A DNA stretch of 64,000 nucleotides from Hyphomicrobiales bacterium (GTDB taxonomy: Bacteria > Pseudomonadota > Alphaproteobacteria > Rhizobiales > Rhizobiaceae). Positions within the stretch are counted from its first letter, which is position 1; each line of letters starts with the position of its first letter. The notes beneath the pieces were generated by a model. That model made no database searches and was not told the origin of the DNA. It saw only the letters and a program-made list of their open reading frames with translations. The stretch spans positions 1 to 64,000 of the forward strand of contig UCKS01000022.1 of the NCBI GenBank assembly GCA_900473045.1. The letters are read 5' to 3'. Positions 16,778-25,379 of this stretch are shown here, piece by piece. The position numbers and the translations under genes were made by a program.

Positions 16778-17584
16778 ATGCGGTACGCTATCTATTTTAC
16801 GCCGTCGATCTACGATCCGCTGTCGGTTGCTGCCGCAAGCTGGCTTGGGCGCAACGTCTATTCCGGCGAAGCCCCGGAGGCACCATCCATTGCCGGTTTC
16901 AGCCGACAGGAACTGGCGTTTCACACGGCAGTGCCCCGGCGCTATGGATTTCACGGAACGATCAAGGCGCCGTTTCGCCTGCATGACGACACCAATGAGC
17001 CGGCGCTGCTGAAGGCGCTGATGCATTTCGCCAGCACGATGACACCGTTCGAAATTCCGAAGATGGAAATCGGGCGGCTGGGCGAGTTTTTCGGTCTGGC
17101 ACCTTCCACTCCCTGCGAGCAGATGAACCATCTTGCGGCGTCCGTCGTTCAGACATTCGATGAATTCCGGGCGCCTTTGAGCGATATCGAGATCGAGCGT
17201 CGGGATCCGGACCGGTTGACGGCACCGCAATTTTCCAATCTCCACCGTTGGGGCTATCCCTATGTGATGGACGAATTCCGCTTTCACATGATGCTGACCG
17301 GGCCGGTGAATGCCAATCTCAACGCCCGCTTCGAGACCGCCTTGCGCGATTTCTTCGAGCCGGTGATCGCTGATCCGATGAAGATTTCCAGCCTTGCCTT
17401 GTTCGTCGAGCCCGAGCCCGGCGCGCCATTGCGCGTGCATTCGCAGCACCCACTCGGCAAGCTCTCGGCGCATCGGCCGGTTGTAGCGGGCGCAAAGGCC
17501 AGTGCCTCGGCGTTGATCAATGCACCGCGCATCTGCGAATCGAAAGCGGCTGTGGTTGCCCGTCTGCTGCAGGCGAGTTGCTGA
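16778..17584 (+). CDS. DUF1045 protein, 2H phosphoesterase-like
   Basis: This 268-residue DUF1045 protein is a predicted member of the 2H (two-histidine) phosphoesterase superfamily. The first catalytic motif is intact in YGFHGTIKAPF. The second reads FRFHMMLTG, whereas relatives as I recall them have H-M-T, so the hydroxyl residue appears replaced by methionine. DUF1045 genes are best known from phosphonate clusters. Here the gene sits 132 bases before puuE on the same strand, ahead of the ureide genes. The start ATG follows CGGAGCGGGG and encodes MRYAIYFTPS. Its role in purine use is not established. Confidence 0.82.
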   Translation: MRYAIYFTPSIYDPLSVAAASWLGRNVYSGEAPEAPSIAGFSRQELAFHTAVPRRYGFHGTIKAPFRLHDDTNEPALLKALMHFASTMTPFEIPKMEIGRLGEFFGLAPSTPCEQMNHLAASVVQTFDEFRAPLSDIEIERRDPDRLTAPQFSNLHRWGYPYVMDEFRFHMMLTGPVNANLNARFETALRDFFEPVIADPMKISSLALFVEPEPGAPLRVHSQHPLGKLSAHRPVVAGAKASASALINAPRICESKAAVVARLLQASC

Positions 17585-17716
17585 GCGGCGGATGCGGTTT
17601 TGGCTGTTGGCGCCTGGGCCTGCTCAAGCTTTGGACAGAGCGTTGCCGATCACCATTTTGACTTCGATTTTCTGCCCCCGGATGCTACCGTCCCGGCAAA
17701 TTCGAAGGGTGATTTC

Positions 17717-18646
17717 ATGACAGACCAATCCTATCCACGCGATCTCGTCGGCTATGGCCGCAATCCTCCACAGGTCCGCTGGCCGGGCGATGCGCGTATC
17801 GCGGTGCAGTTCGTTGTCAATTATGAAGAGGGTGGCGAGAGCTGCATTCTCGACAGCGACAAGGCATCCGAATCGCTGCTGTCGGAAATCGTCGGTGCGC
17901 AGCCCTGGGCGGGGCAGCGCAACCTCAACATGGAATCGATCTATGAATATGGTTCGCGCGCCGGCTTCTGGCGGCTGTGGCGGATGTTTACCAGCCGCAA
18001 TGTCGATGTCACCGTCTATGGCGTGACGCTTGCCATGGCGCGCAACCCGGAAGCGGTCGCCGCCATGAAGGAAGCCGGCTGGGAAATCGCCAGCCACGGT
18101 TATCGCTGGCTGGAATACAAGGATTTCTCCGAAGAGGAAGAGCGCAAGCATATCCGCGATGCCGTGCGCCTGCACACCGAACTGACGGGCTCGCATCCGC
18201 TCGGCATGTACCAGGGCAAGCCTTCCGACAATACGCTGAAGCTGGTGATTGAAGAGGGCGGCTTTGTCTATTCCTCCGACAGCTATGCCGACGAACTGCC
18301 CTATTGGGTGCCGGGCCTGACGAAAGACAAGCCGCACCTGATCATTCCCTATACGCTCGATGCCAACGATATGCGCTTTGCAACGCCGCAGGGGTTCAAT
18401 TCCGGCGACCAGTTCTTTGCCTATCTGAAAGACACGTTCGACGTGCTCTATGCAGAAGGCAAGGACGGCAGCCCGAAGATGATGAATGTCGGCCTGCATT
18501 GCCGCCTCGTCGGCCGCCCGGGCCGGGCCGCGGCGCTCGCCCGTTTCCTCGATTACGTTCTCAGCCACGAAAAGGTCTGGACACCGAAGCGCATCGATAT
18601 CGCCCGGCACTGGCAGGAGCATCACAAGCCGGATGGGGGCCTGTGA
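17717..18646 (+). CDS. puuE: Allantoinase PuuE (polysaccharide-deacetylase fold)
   Basis: This 309-residue protein is the metal-independent allantoinase related to NodB-type deacetylases, which hydrolyses allantoin to allantoate. Family marks include YPRDLVGYGRNPPQVRWPG, the segment NMESIYEYGSRAGFWRLWR, and EIASHGYRWLEYKD, and the length is typical. I chose the ATG at 17717 (MTDQSYPRD); a longer frame upstream looks non-coding. Its stop overlaps the uraD start (TGATG). The surrounding uraD, allA and uraH genes confirm the ureide pathway. Confidence 0.92.
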   Translation: MTDQSYPRDLVGYGRNPPQVRWPGDARIAVQFVVNYEEGGESCILDSDKASESLLSEIVGAQPWAGQRNLNMESIYEYGSRAGFWRLWRMFTSRNVDVTVYGVTLAMARNPEAVAAMKEAGWEIASHGYRWLEYKDFSEEEERKHIRDAVRLHTELTGSHPLGMYQGKPSDNTLKLVIEEGGFVYSSDSYADELPYWVPGLTKDKPHLIIPYTLDANDMRFATPQGFNSGDQFFAYLKDTFDVLYAEGKDGSPKMMNVGLHCRLVGRPGRAAALARFLDYVLSHEKVWTPKRIDIARHWQEHHKPDGGL

Positions 18647-19149
18647 TGGCGGCGCGGGATGAGTTTGTCGCGCGGTTTGGCGGGATCTTCGAGCATTCGC
18701 CCTGGGTGGCGGAGCGGGCTTTTGACACGACCCCGGATATTTCGCTGACCTCGGACAGTGTGCATGAAGCGCTTGTTGCGCCGTTCCGTGCAGCCTCGCA
18801 TGCAGAGCGCCTTGCGGTTCTCCGTGCTCATCCGGATCTTGCCGGCAAGCTGGCGATCGCCGGTGGATTGACGGAGGATTCCAAGGCCGAGCAGGCCGGG
18901 GCCGGACTGGATCGTCTAAACGCCGCCGAACATGCTCGGTTTACCGCGCTGAATACCGCCTACACGGAGAAATTCGGTTTTCCCTTCATCATCGCCGTGA
19001 AGGGCCTGAACAAGGATGATATTCTCTCTGCCTTCGAAAGGCGGATTGACAATAGCCTGGAAGAGGAATTTGAAACGGCGTCAGCGCAGGTCGAAAAGAT
19101 TGCGCTGTTGCGTTTGCGTTCACTGCTTCCGGGAGAAGATAATGCCTGA
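18646..19149 (+). CDS. uraD: OHCU decarboxylase
   Basis: This 167-residue enzyme converts 2-oxo-4-hydroxy-4-carboxy-5-ureidoimidazoline to S-allantoin, the last step of urate breakdown to allantoin. The active-site histidine lies in LRAHPDLAGKLA, the glutamate in SKAEQAGAGLDRL, and the conserved NTAYTEKFGFPFIIAVKG segment follows. The ATG shares one base with the puuE stop, so the two are translationally coupled. It acts directly after UraH, encoded two genes downstream. Confidence 0.92.
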   Translation: MAARDEFVARFGGIFEHSPWVAERAFDTTPDISLTSDSVHEALVAPFRAASHAERLAVLRAHPDLAGKLAIAGGLTEDSKAEQAGAGLDRLNAAEHARFTALNTAYTEKFGFPFIIAVKGLNKDDILSAFERRIDNSLEEEFETASAQVEKIALLRLRSLLPGEDNA

Positions 19150-19191
19150 GACGACACCGCCATGCCATTTCGCGGCGGCACTGACGATCTG

Positions 19192-19689
19192 ATGCCACAG
19201 TTCCTGACGATCGAGCCGCTGACGCAAGCGGCATTCGCGCCTTTCGGCACCGTTATCGAGCCTGATTCTGAAACGATGCGGCTGATCAATGGCGGCTCGA
19301 CCGAGCGGTTTCATGCGCTTGGCCGTGCCGATGTGACCGGTGAAGACGCCCGCGTCATCATCAATATCTTCCGCGGCCAGCCGCGCAGCTTTCCGTATAG
19401 CGTGACGATGATGGAACGCCATCCGCTGGGCTCGCAGAGTTTTTCGCCGCTGGGCGGTGGTTCCTGGCTTGCAATCGTTGCGCCCGATGAGGGCGGAAAA
19501 CCGGGATTGCCGCGCGTGTTTTTGGCGACTGGTGCACAGGGCGTCAACTATGGCCGCAATGTCTGGCATCATCCGCTGATGGCCGTCGGCGCGGTCAGCG
19601 ATTTTCTGGTTGTCGATCGCGACGGTCCGGGCAACAATCTGGAAGAGGTTTTCTACGACGAGCCCTTCGTCATCGCCAATCCCTTCTGA
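19192..19689 (+). CDS. allA: Ureidoglycolate lyase
   Basis: This 165-residue cupin-like enzyme splits ureidoglycolate to glyoxylate and urea. The N-terminal [20 protein letters not shown] and the core [16 protein letters not shown] with [12 protein letters not shown] match the AllA family. I placed the start at ATG 19192 (MPQFLTIEP); an in-frame ATG ten codons earlier has no family support. The gene lies 42 bases after uraD and 14 bases before uraH in one operon. The enzyme producing ureidoglycolate from allantoate is not in the window. Confidence 0.9.
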   Translation: MPQFLTIEPLTQAAFAPFGTVIEPDSETMRLINGGSTERFHALGRADVTGEDARVIINIFRGQPRSFPYSVTMMERHPLGSQSFSPLGGGSWLAIVAPDEGGKPGLPRVFLATGAQGVNYGRNVWHHPLMAVGAVSDFLVVDRDGPGNNLEEVFYDEPFVIANPF

Positions 19690-19703
19690 CGCACGAGGTT
19701 TCC

Positions 19704-20066
19704 ATGAGCACGTCCGGCCGCCTGACCACCCATGTCCTCGATACCGCGCTGGGAAAACCGGCCAAGGGCTTGAGGATCGACCTGTTTTTGATCGAGGGTG
19801 AGGGGCGCCACCTGTTGCGCACGGTCGAAACCAACAGCGACGGTCGCGTCGATCGGCCGATGCTGGAAGGCGAAGCCTTTGCCGCCGGCACTTACGAACT
19901 GCTGTTCCACGCGGGTGATTATCTGCGGGCGACCGGTTCTGCCCTGGCAGAACCGGCTTTCCTTGATCTCATTCCGCTACGCTTCGGCATCGCCGACGCC
20001 GACAGCCACTATCATGTGCCGCTACTGCTCTCGCCGTTCAGCTATTCGACCTATCGGGGCAGCTGA
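19704..20066 (+). CDS. uraH: 5-hydroxyisourate hydrolase (transthyretin-related)
   Basis: This 120-residue transthyretin-related enzyme hydrolyses 5-hydroxyisourate to OHCU. It carries the N-terminal [14 protein letters not shown] with the active histidine, the arginine region GRVDRPML, and the signature C-terminal [14 protein letters not shown], which distinguishes the enzyme from vertebrate transthyretin. There is no signal peptide, so it acts in the cytoplasm. It ends the puuE-uraD-allA-uraH operon and converges with the flavoprotein gene downstream, leaving only 3 bases between stops. Confidence 0.94.
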   Translation: MSTSGRLTTHVLDTALGKPAKGLRIDLFLIEGEGRHLLRTVETNSDGRVDRPMLEGEAFAAGTYELLFHAGDYLRATGSALAEPAFLDLIPLRFGIADADSHYHVPLLLSPFSYSTYRGS

Positions 20067-20069
20067 CCG

Positions 20070-21206
20070 TTATTCAGCAATCACATCCCGGTTGATATCG
20101 CGGATATCCCGTTTGCCGCACAGCGCCATGGTGATGTCCAGTTCCTTGCGGATGATGTCGAGCGTGGTGGTGACGCCAGCCTTGCCAGCGGCGCCGAGGC
20201 CGTAGAGGAACGGGCGGCCGATATAGGTGCCCTTCGCGCCCAGCGCCACGGCCTTCAGCACATCCTGGCCGGAACGGATGCCGCCATCGACATGGACCTC
20301 GATCTGGTGGCCGACGGCATCGACGATCTTCGGCAGCATACTGATTGACGACGGTGCGCCGTCAAGCTGGCGGCCGCCGTGATTGGAAACGATGATTGCA
20401 TCAGCGCCGGTGCGCGCCGCCATCTTGGCGTCCTCGACATCGAGAATGCCCTTCAGGATCAGCGGCCCGCCCCACATCTTCTTGATCTCCTCGACGTTTT
20501 CCCAGGACAGTTGCGGATCGAACTGCTCGGCGGTCCACGACGACAGCGAGGAGAGATCGGAAACGTTCTTGGCATGGCCGACAATGTTGCCGAAGCTGCG
20601 GCGCTTGGTCCCCAGCATCTGCATGCACCACAGCGGCCGGGTCGCCATCTGCCAGATATGCTTCGGCGTGAACTTTGGCGGGGCCGACAGGCCGTTGCGC
20701 AGGTCCTTGTGGCGCTGGCCGAGGATCTGCAGGTCGAGCGTCAACACCAGCGCCGAGCACTTGGCTGCCTTGGCGCGGTCGATCAGGTTCTTGACGAATT
20801 CCCGGTCGCGCATGACGTAGAGCTGGAACCAGAACGGCTTTGTCGTTACCGAAGCGACGTCCTCGATCGAGCAGATGCTCATGGTCGACAGCGTGAAGGG
20901 AACGCCGAACTCTTCGGCTGCCTTGGCCGCCAGCATCTCGCCATCGACGTGCTGCATGCCGGTCAGGCCGGTCGGAGACAGCGCCACCGGCATCGAGACC
21001 TTCTGACCGATCATCGTGCTTTCCAGCGACCGGTTGGTCATGTCGACCAGAACCCGCTGACGCAGTTTCACCTTGCGAAAATCCTCTTCGTTGGCGCGGT
21101 ACGTGCCTTCTGTCCAGGCGCCGCTATCGGCATAATCGAAGAACATTTTCGGCACGCGGCGCTTGGCGAGGGCCTTCAGGTCGCTGATTTCGAGGATTTT
21201 GGACAT
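20070..21206 (-). CDS. FMN-dependent alpha-hydroxyacid dehydrogenase (LldD-like)
   Basis: This 378-residue TIM-barrel flavoprotein belongs to the L-lactate dehydrogenase / glycolate oxidase family. Evidence includes the N-terminal MFFDYADSGAWTEGTYRAN, the substrate-site PFWFQLYVMRDREF, catalytic histidine and arginine in IIVSNHGGRQLDGAPSS, and the FMN phosphate site VDGGIRSGQDVLKA...GRPFLYGL. The ATG at 21206 (MSKILEISD) is preceded by an acceptable purine stretch; an upstream start would add 12 residues without family support. The substrate could be L-lactate, glycolate or another 2-hydroxyacid. It converges with uraH, but coregulation is not shown. Confidence 0.85.
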   Translation of the reverse strand: MSKILEISDLKALAKRRVPKMFFDYADSGAWTEGTYRANEEDFRKVKLRQRVLVDMTNRSLESTMIGQKVSMPVALSPTGLTGMQHVDGEMLAAKAAEEFGVPFTLSTMSICSIEDVASVTTKPFWFQLYVMRDREFVKNLIDRAKAAKCSALVLTLDLQILGQRHKDLRNGLSAPPKFTPKHIWQMATRPLWCMQMLGTKRRSFGNIVGHAKNVSDLSSLSSWTAEQFDPQLSWENVEEIKKMWGGPLILKGILDVEDAKMAARTGADAIIVSNHGGRQLDGAPSSISMLPKIVDAVGHQIEVHVDGGIRSGQDVLKAVALGAKGTYIGRPFLYGLGAAGKAGVTTTLDIIRKELDITMALCGKRDIRDINRDVIAE

Positions 21207-21280
21207 GGCGCAGGGTTCCATCTCAAGAGATGGCCCGGCCATACCATGTTTCCAGAACCGTTGTTAAGAGTGGAATCGGA

Positions 21281-21305
21281 AAGAGGTAAAATTATTTTAC
21301 CTCTT
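21281..21305. promoter_or_regulatory. Perfect 25-base palindrome
   Basis: Arms AAGAGGTAAAA and TTTTACCTCTT pair perfectly around TTA. It lies 4 bases after the stop of a small low-confidence frame and 75 bases upstream of the flavoprotein start. It can serve as a terminator for the puuD-guaD transcript or as an operator for the flavoprotein gene; the lack of a T-run weakens the first option. Confidence 0.5.
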
Positions 21306-21309
21306 GTGC

Positions 21310-21543
21310 TCAGGCCGCAACATCGATGATTTCGGAATGGGCTGCGTCCTGTTGCAAAAGCTTAATGGCGCGGATCGCATCGTCTTTTGTTGCGAATGTT
21401 TCGGAGCGAAGTACGATTTCGTATGCCCGACAAACTGAAGCAATGTACGGCGTGCGATAATTCTCATGACACAGTGGAACCGATATTGAGCCCCGCCTTC
21501 GCCGCCACGCCCGCCACATAGGTCTCGACGATTGCCCGGTCAT
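21310..21543 (-). pseudogene. Possible DUF1508-like remnant
   Basis: The last 40 residues of this frame (AYEIVLRSETFATKDDAIRAI, then LLQQDAAHSEIIDVAA) resemble the second half of DUF1508/YegP-type small proteins: a beta strand, 'SE-x-F/Y', an Ala-rich helix and a final V/I-D. The upstream part does not resemble the family and overlaps the end of guaD. No ATG with a ribosome site precedes the conserved part. I read it as a truncated or decayed small gene, with low confidence; it may be nothing. Confidence 0.25.
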
Positions 21544-22792
21544 CGCCCATGGTTTGCAGCAGGAACAGTTCGTCGGCGAGTGAGGTCACGACCTCAGCCT
21601 TCAGCGCCATGGCCGGGGTGGCGGCCATGTTCAGCACGATGAGGTCGGCGTCGGTGCCGGGGGCGAGCGTGCCGATCCTGTCTTCGAGGGAGAGCGCCTG
21701 GGCGTTGCCCAGTGTCATGAAGTAATAGCTTTCCAGCGGGTTCAGCCGTTCGCCCAGCAACTGCTGGATCTTGTAGGCTTCATCCATGGTCCGCAGCATC
21801 GAATAGCTGGTGCCGCCACCGATATCGGTGGCGAAGGAGACGCGGACGGGCTTTTGTCGGTTCATCAGCCGCCGCAGCGGAAAGAGGCCGGAGCCGAGGA
21901 ACAGGTTGGAGGTCGGGCAGTGCACCGCAATCGAGCCTGTCTCGCTCATCGCGTCCATCTCGCGCTCGGACAGGTGGATGGCGTGGCCGAACAAGGTTTT
22001 GGGTCCGAGCAGGCCGTAGCGGGCATAGACGTCGGTATAGTCGATGGCATCCGGATAGAGCGCGCAGGTGAAATCGATCTCGTCGCGGTTTTCCGAGAGA
22101 TGCGTCTGCACATGCAGGTCCGGGAATTCGCGCACCAGCGCTTCCGCAGCCGACATCTGTTCCGGTGTCGAGGTGATGGCGAAACGCGGGGTGATGGCAA
22201 CGTGGTTGCGGCCCTTGCCGTGCCATTGTTCGATGACGGCGCGGGTCTCATCGTATCCCATTTCAGGCGTATCGAGCAGGCCCTGCGGTGCGTTGCGGTC
22301 CATCATCACCTTGCCCGCGACCATGCGCATGTTACGATCAAGCGCTTCAGCAAAAAACGCATCGGCAGAGGCCTTGTGCACCGAGCAATAGGCAACCGCC
22401 GTCGTCGTGCCGTGGCGGACCATCTCGTCGAAGAGTTTTCCGGCGATACGCTCCGCATGCGCTGCCTCCACGAAGCGGCATTCCTCCGGAAACGTATAGG
22501 TGTTCAGCCATTCCAAAAGATTGGCCGCATAGGAGCCGATCACCTGCATCTGGGGGAAATGCAGGTGCGTGTCGATGAAACCGGGCAGGATGAGATGCGG
22601 ACGGTGGTCGATTTCAATGACATCTTCCGCCGCCATTGCCTTCACGGCATCATAGCTGCCGCTGGCCAGAATCAGCCCGTTCTCGACCAGCAGGGCACCA
22701 TCGGCCTCATAGGTGTAGGCGCCGGTATCGTCGAGGCTCAAAGGGGCACGGCTGAAGCTGAGCGTACGTCCGCGAATGAGGGTGGCGGTCAT
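21464..22792 (-). CDS. guaD: Guanine deaminase
   Basis: This 442-residue amidohydrolase deaminates guanine to xanthine. Zinc ligands are visible in FIDTHLHFPQ, VQTHLSENRDE, LFGHAIHLSE and ATDIGGGTS, with the guanine deaminase-typical PFLLPGF-like [21 protein letters not shown] region partly quoted here. The ATG at 22792 overlaps the puuD stop as ATGA, so guaD is coupled to the urate hydroxylase gene. Xanthine made here feeds XdhAB, encoded about 5 kb away. Confidence 0.92.
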   Translation of the reverse strand: MTATLIRGRTLSFSRAPLSLDDTGAYTYEADGALLVENGLILASGSYDAVKAMAAEDVIEIDHRPHLILPGFIDTHLHFPQMQVIGSYAANLLEWLNTYTFPEECRFVEAAHAERIAGKLFDEMVRHGTTTAVAYCSVHKASADAFFAEALDRNMRMVAGKVMMDRNAPQGLLDTPEMGYDETRAVIEQWHGKGRNHVAITPRFAITSTPEQMSAAEALVREFPDLHVQTHLSENRDEIDFTCALYPDAIDYTDVYARYGLLGPKTLFGHAIHLSEREMDAMSETGSIAVHCPTSNLFLGSGLFPLRRLMNRQKPVRVSFATDIGGGTSYSMLRTMDEAYKIQQLLGERLNPLESYYFMTLGNAQALSLEDRIGTLAPGTDADLIVLNMAATPAMALKAEVVTSLADELFLLQTMGDDRAIVETYVAGVAAKAGLNIGSTVS

Positions 22793-24027
22793 TCTGTCTT
22801 GCCTTCCGAAACAGCGCTTTCGAACCATGCAGTCAAAAGCTTGCGTTCGTCGTTTGTCATGTCGGTAATGTTGCCGGGCGGCATCGCATCGCTGCGGCCG
22901 GCCTGGATATAAATTTCACGGGCGTGGGCGGCAATCTCCGCGTCGTTTTCCAGCACGACTCCCTTCGGCGGGCGGTTGATGCCTTCATAGACCGGTTCGG
23001 CCGAATGGCACATGGAGCAGCGCGTCGAAATCGCGTCCTTCACGGCCGGGAAATGGGCGTTGACGGCGAATTGCTGGAAAGCCGGCGAAACCTCGGCCTT
23101 ATCCTCGCCGGTCAGCACCTTCGGCACGGTCGAAAGCCACATGATGACGATGAAAATGATCAGGGTGACGATCCATGTCCAGGTCGGTCGACCCTTTCTG
23201 GCATGGGTGGTGTTGAACCAGTGGCGGATGGTGACGCCCATCAGAAAGACCAGCGCTGCGATCACCCAGTTATAGGCGGTGGCAAAGGCCAGGGGGTAAT
23301 GGTTCGACAGCATGAAGAAGATGACGGGCAAGGTGAGGTAGTTGTTGTGCAACGAGCGCTGCTTGGCGATGACGCCATATTTGGGATCCGGTGTTTTCCC
23401 GGCGATAAGATCGGCGACGACGACGCGCTGGTTCGGCATGATGATGAAGAAGACGTTGGCCGACATGATCGTCGCGGTAAACGCGCCGAGATGCAGGAAG
23501 GCGGCGCGGCCGGTAAAGACCTGCGTATAGCCCCAGGCCATCACCACCAGCGCGACATAGAGAATGCCCATCAGCGTCCAGGTGTTCTTGCCGAGCGGCG
23601 ATTTGCACAGGAGATCATAGAAAATCCAGCCGATCGCAAGCGAGCCGACCGAGATGGCAATCGCCGTAGTCGCAGAGATGTCCAGCACATGCCGGTCGAT
23701 CAGGAAAAGATCGGCGCCGCCATAATAGACCAGACAGAGCATGGCAAAGCCGGACAGCCAGGTGGCATAGCTCTCCCATTTGAACCAGGTCAGGTGCTCC
23801 GGCATGGTCGCAGGTGCAACCAGGTATTTCTGGATATGATAGAAGCCGCCGCCATGCACCTGCCATTCCTCGCCGTAAGCGCCGGCGGGCAGGTGATCAC
23901 GCTTCACCAGGCCGAGATCGAGCGCGATGAAATAGAAGGACGAGCCGATCCAGGCAATCGCCGTGATCACATGCAGCCAGCGAACGGCAAAAGCCAGCCA
24001 TTCCCAGGCGATGGCGAATTCGTACAT
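22789..24027 (-). CDS. puuD: Urate hydroxylase PuuD, membrane-bound, cytochrome c-fused
   Basis: This 412-residue protein oxidises urate to 5-hydroxyisourate in rhizobia and relatives that lack uricase. The N-terminal part has about eight membrane helices (WLAFAVRWLHVITAIAWIGS near the start), typical of the DUF989/urate hydroxylase domain. The C-terminal 80 residues form a c-type cytochrome with heme motif CSMCH and a distal methionine in DAMPPGNITDM. Electrons therefore enter the respiratory chain rather than making peroxide. It heads the puuD-guaD operon, divergent in function but not in strand from the LysR gene upstream. Confidence 0.92.
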   Translation of the reverse strand: MYEFAIAWEWLAFAVRWLHVITAIAWIGSSFYFIALDLGLVKRDHLPAGAYGEEWQVHGGGFYHIQKYLVAPATMPEHLTWFKWESYATWLSGFAMLCLVYYGGADLFLIDRHVLDISATTAIAISVGSLAIGWIFYDLLCKSPLGKNTWTLMGILYVALVVMAWGYTQVFTGRAAFLHLGAFTATIMSANVFFIIMPNQRVVVADLIAGKTPDPKYGVIAKQRSLHNNYLTLPVIFFMLSNHYPLAFATAYNWVIAALVFLMGVTIRHWFNTTHARKGRPTWTWIVTLIIFIVIMWLSTVPKVLTGEDKAEVSPAFQQFAVNAHFPAVKDAISTRCSMCHSAEPVYEGINRPPKGVVLENDAEIAAHAREIYIQAGRSDAMPPGNITDMTNDERKLLTAWFESAVSEGKTE

Positions 24028-24108
24028 ACGGGGTCCCTTTCATGCTTCGTCTGCGCACCTTGCGCAAAAATGCACGGTGGGGGAAGGGGGCGTTTGGATC
24101 GTCACGTG

Positions 24109-25017
24109 CTATTTGGCAAAGCCCCTGGCTTCGGGATTGAGTTCACCCAGAATCCAGTCGCGAAACATGCGGATCTTTGGCGTGTTGCGGCGCGCATGCG
24201 GATAAACGAGCCAATAGTTGTGGCCATCGTTACAGCGCAGTTCGAACGGTTGATAGAGCCTGCCGAGCGCGATGTCGTCCGGATAGAAATCCGGCGTCAG
24301 GATAGCCACACCTTGCCCCGCCACCGCCGCGCGCGCCTCAAAACTCTGCGCTCCGAGCCGGCTGGTCGGGCGCCCCTCCAGGTCCGGATCGGTGACGCCG
24401 GCGGCGGTAAACCAGATCCGCCACCAGGGGTCGGCGGCATCGATGATCCGCAGTTTCAGCAGGTCGCGCGGCTCGTGGATGCCGCCGATCGTCTCTGCAA
24501 GCGCCGGGCTCAGCATCGGCGTGAACTCGCTGCACATCAACGGATGGCTGTCGAGCCCTGGCCAGACCCCGATGCCGGAGCGGATGGCGAGATCGGTCGA
24601 TTCCGCGATGAGATCGATGATCTTTTCGGTGGTGGTGAGCCGTACCGCGATATTCGGATGGGCGAGCTGAAAGCTGCCGATATTGCGCGCGAGCCATTGC
24701 GAGGCGAAGGTTGGCGTCGAGTTGATCTGAAGAGCGCTGCCGATATCTCCACGTGCTGACAGTACGGCCTCTTGCAGCATTTCAAAAGCCTCGGTGACGC
24801 GCGGAGCGAGCTGCTGGCCGACGTCAGTCAGCACGATCTGGCGCGGCCGCCGCAGGAACAGCGGCTCGCCGACATTCTCCTCGATCAGCTTGATCTGGTA
24901 GCTAACTGCCGTCTGCGTCATGCCGAGTTCATTGCCTGCCTTGGTGAAACTGCCCAGTCTTGCCGCCGCTTCAAACACGCGAAGCGCATTCAACGGAAAC
25001 TGTTTCGACATTTTCAT
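24109..25017 (-). CDS. LysR-family regulator, GcvA-like
   Basis: This 302-residue regulator has an N-terminal winged helix-turn-helix (about 5-64: LNALRVFEAAARLGSFTKAG, then ELGMTQTAVSYQIKLIEE) and a GcvA-type effector domain. I used the ATG at 25017 (MKMSKQFPLN), which has GAGAG at good spacing; an ATG seven codons earlier is possible. It lies on the same strand 81 bases upstream of puuD, so it may be co-transcribed with or control the purine genes. That link is inferred from position. Confidence 0.85.
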   Translation of the reverse strand: MKMSKQFPLNALRVFEAAARLGSFTKAGNELGMTQTAVSYQIKLIEENVGEPLFLRRPRQIVLTDVGQQLAPRVTEAFEMLQEAVLSARGDIGSALQINSTPTFASQWLARNIGSFQLAHPNIAVRLTTTEKIIDLIAESTDLAIRSGIGVWPGLDSHPLMCSEFTPMLSPALAETIGGIHEPRDLLKLRIIDAADPWWRIWFTAAGVTDPDLEGRPTSRLGAQSFEARAAVAGQGVAILTPDFYPDDIALGRLYQPFELRCNDGHNYWLVYPHARRNTPKIRMFRDWILGELNPEARGFAK

Positions 25018-25117
25018 GGATAAGCTCTCTTGATGCATGCAGACGGTTGTTCGATTGGAATTGGAGCATGTTTGCGCGCATGCTGCAATCACATTCAGGA
25101 AAACGATAGGTGCCGTC

Positions 25118-25321
25118 ATGGATTGCCAAGCAATTGAAAGATATCAACCAATACCGCAGACACGCAAAGCCGGATGGCATTCTTGGCTGGCCGGTCTGTT
25201 GCGCGGGCTGGAACCGAAATATCCGCCTCTCGATCTCGAAGTCATGTCCGAATACATGAAGAGAGACCTGGGCTTCCTGGACGGGCGCGACCCGCGGGAG
25301 GATTCGAACCTGACGCGGTAG
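25118..25321 (+). CDS. Small conserved-looking protein, DUF1127-like end
   Basis: This 67-residue frame starts at an ATG with AGG 7 bases upstream and ends before a perfect hairpin. Its C-terminal half (PPLDLEVMSEYMKRDLGFLDGRD) resembles the end of small DUF1127/YjiS-type proteins of Rhizobiales, where 'L-x-x-D-L-G-L/F-x-D-G/S-R' is common. The N-terminal half has a tryptophan-rich helix (AGWHSWLAGLLRGL). It is divergent from the LysR gene, starting 101 bases away. Several DUF1127 proteins affect RNA and phosphate/carbon turnover; no function can be assigned here. Confidence 0.6.
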   Translation: MDCQAIERYQPIPQTRKAGWHSWLAGLLRGLEPKYPPLDLEVMSEYMKRDLGFLDGRDPREDSNLTR

Positions 25322-25332
25322 ATGCCATGGAC

Positions 25333-25359
25333 TCCCGGAACATGTCAGATGTTCCGGGA
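25333..25359. terminator. Strong hairpin, probable terminator
   Basis: Eleven-base arms TCCCGGAACAT and ATGTTCCGGGA pair perfectly around GTCAG, 11 bases after the small-protein stop and 20 bases beyond the convergent monooxygenase-like gene. There is no long T-run, but its placement between convergent genes fits termination. Confidence 0.7.
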
Positions 25360-25379
25360 GGTTGATTTCAGCGGGATGT

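Noticed and set aside
22924..24759. A 611-codon open frame antisense to puuD.
   Set aside because: Composition is the usual antisense bias of GC-rich coding DNA; PuuD on the other strand has helices and a heme motif.
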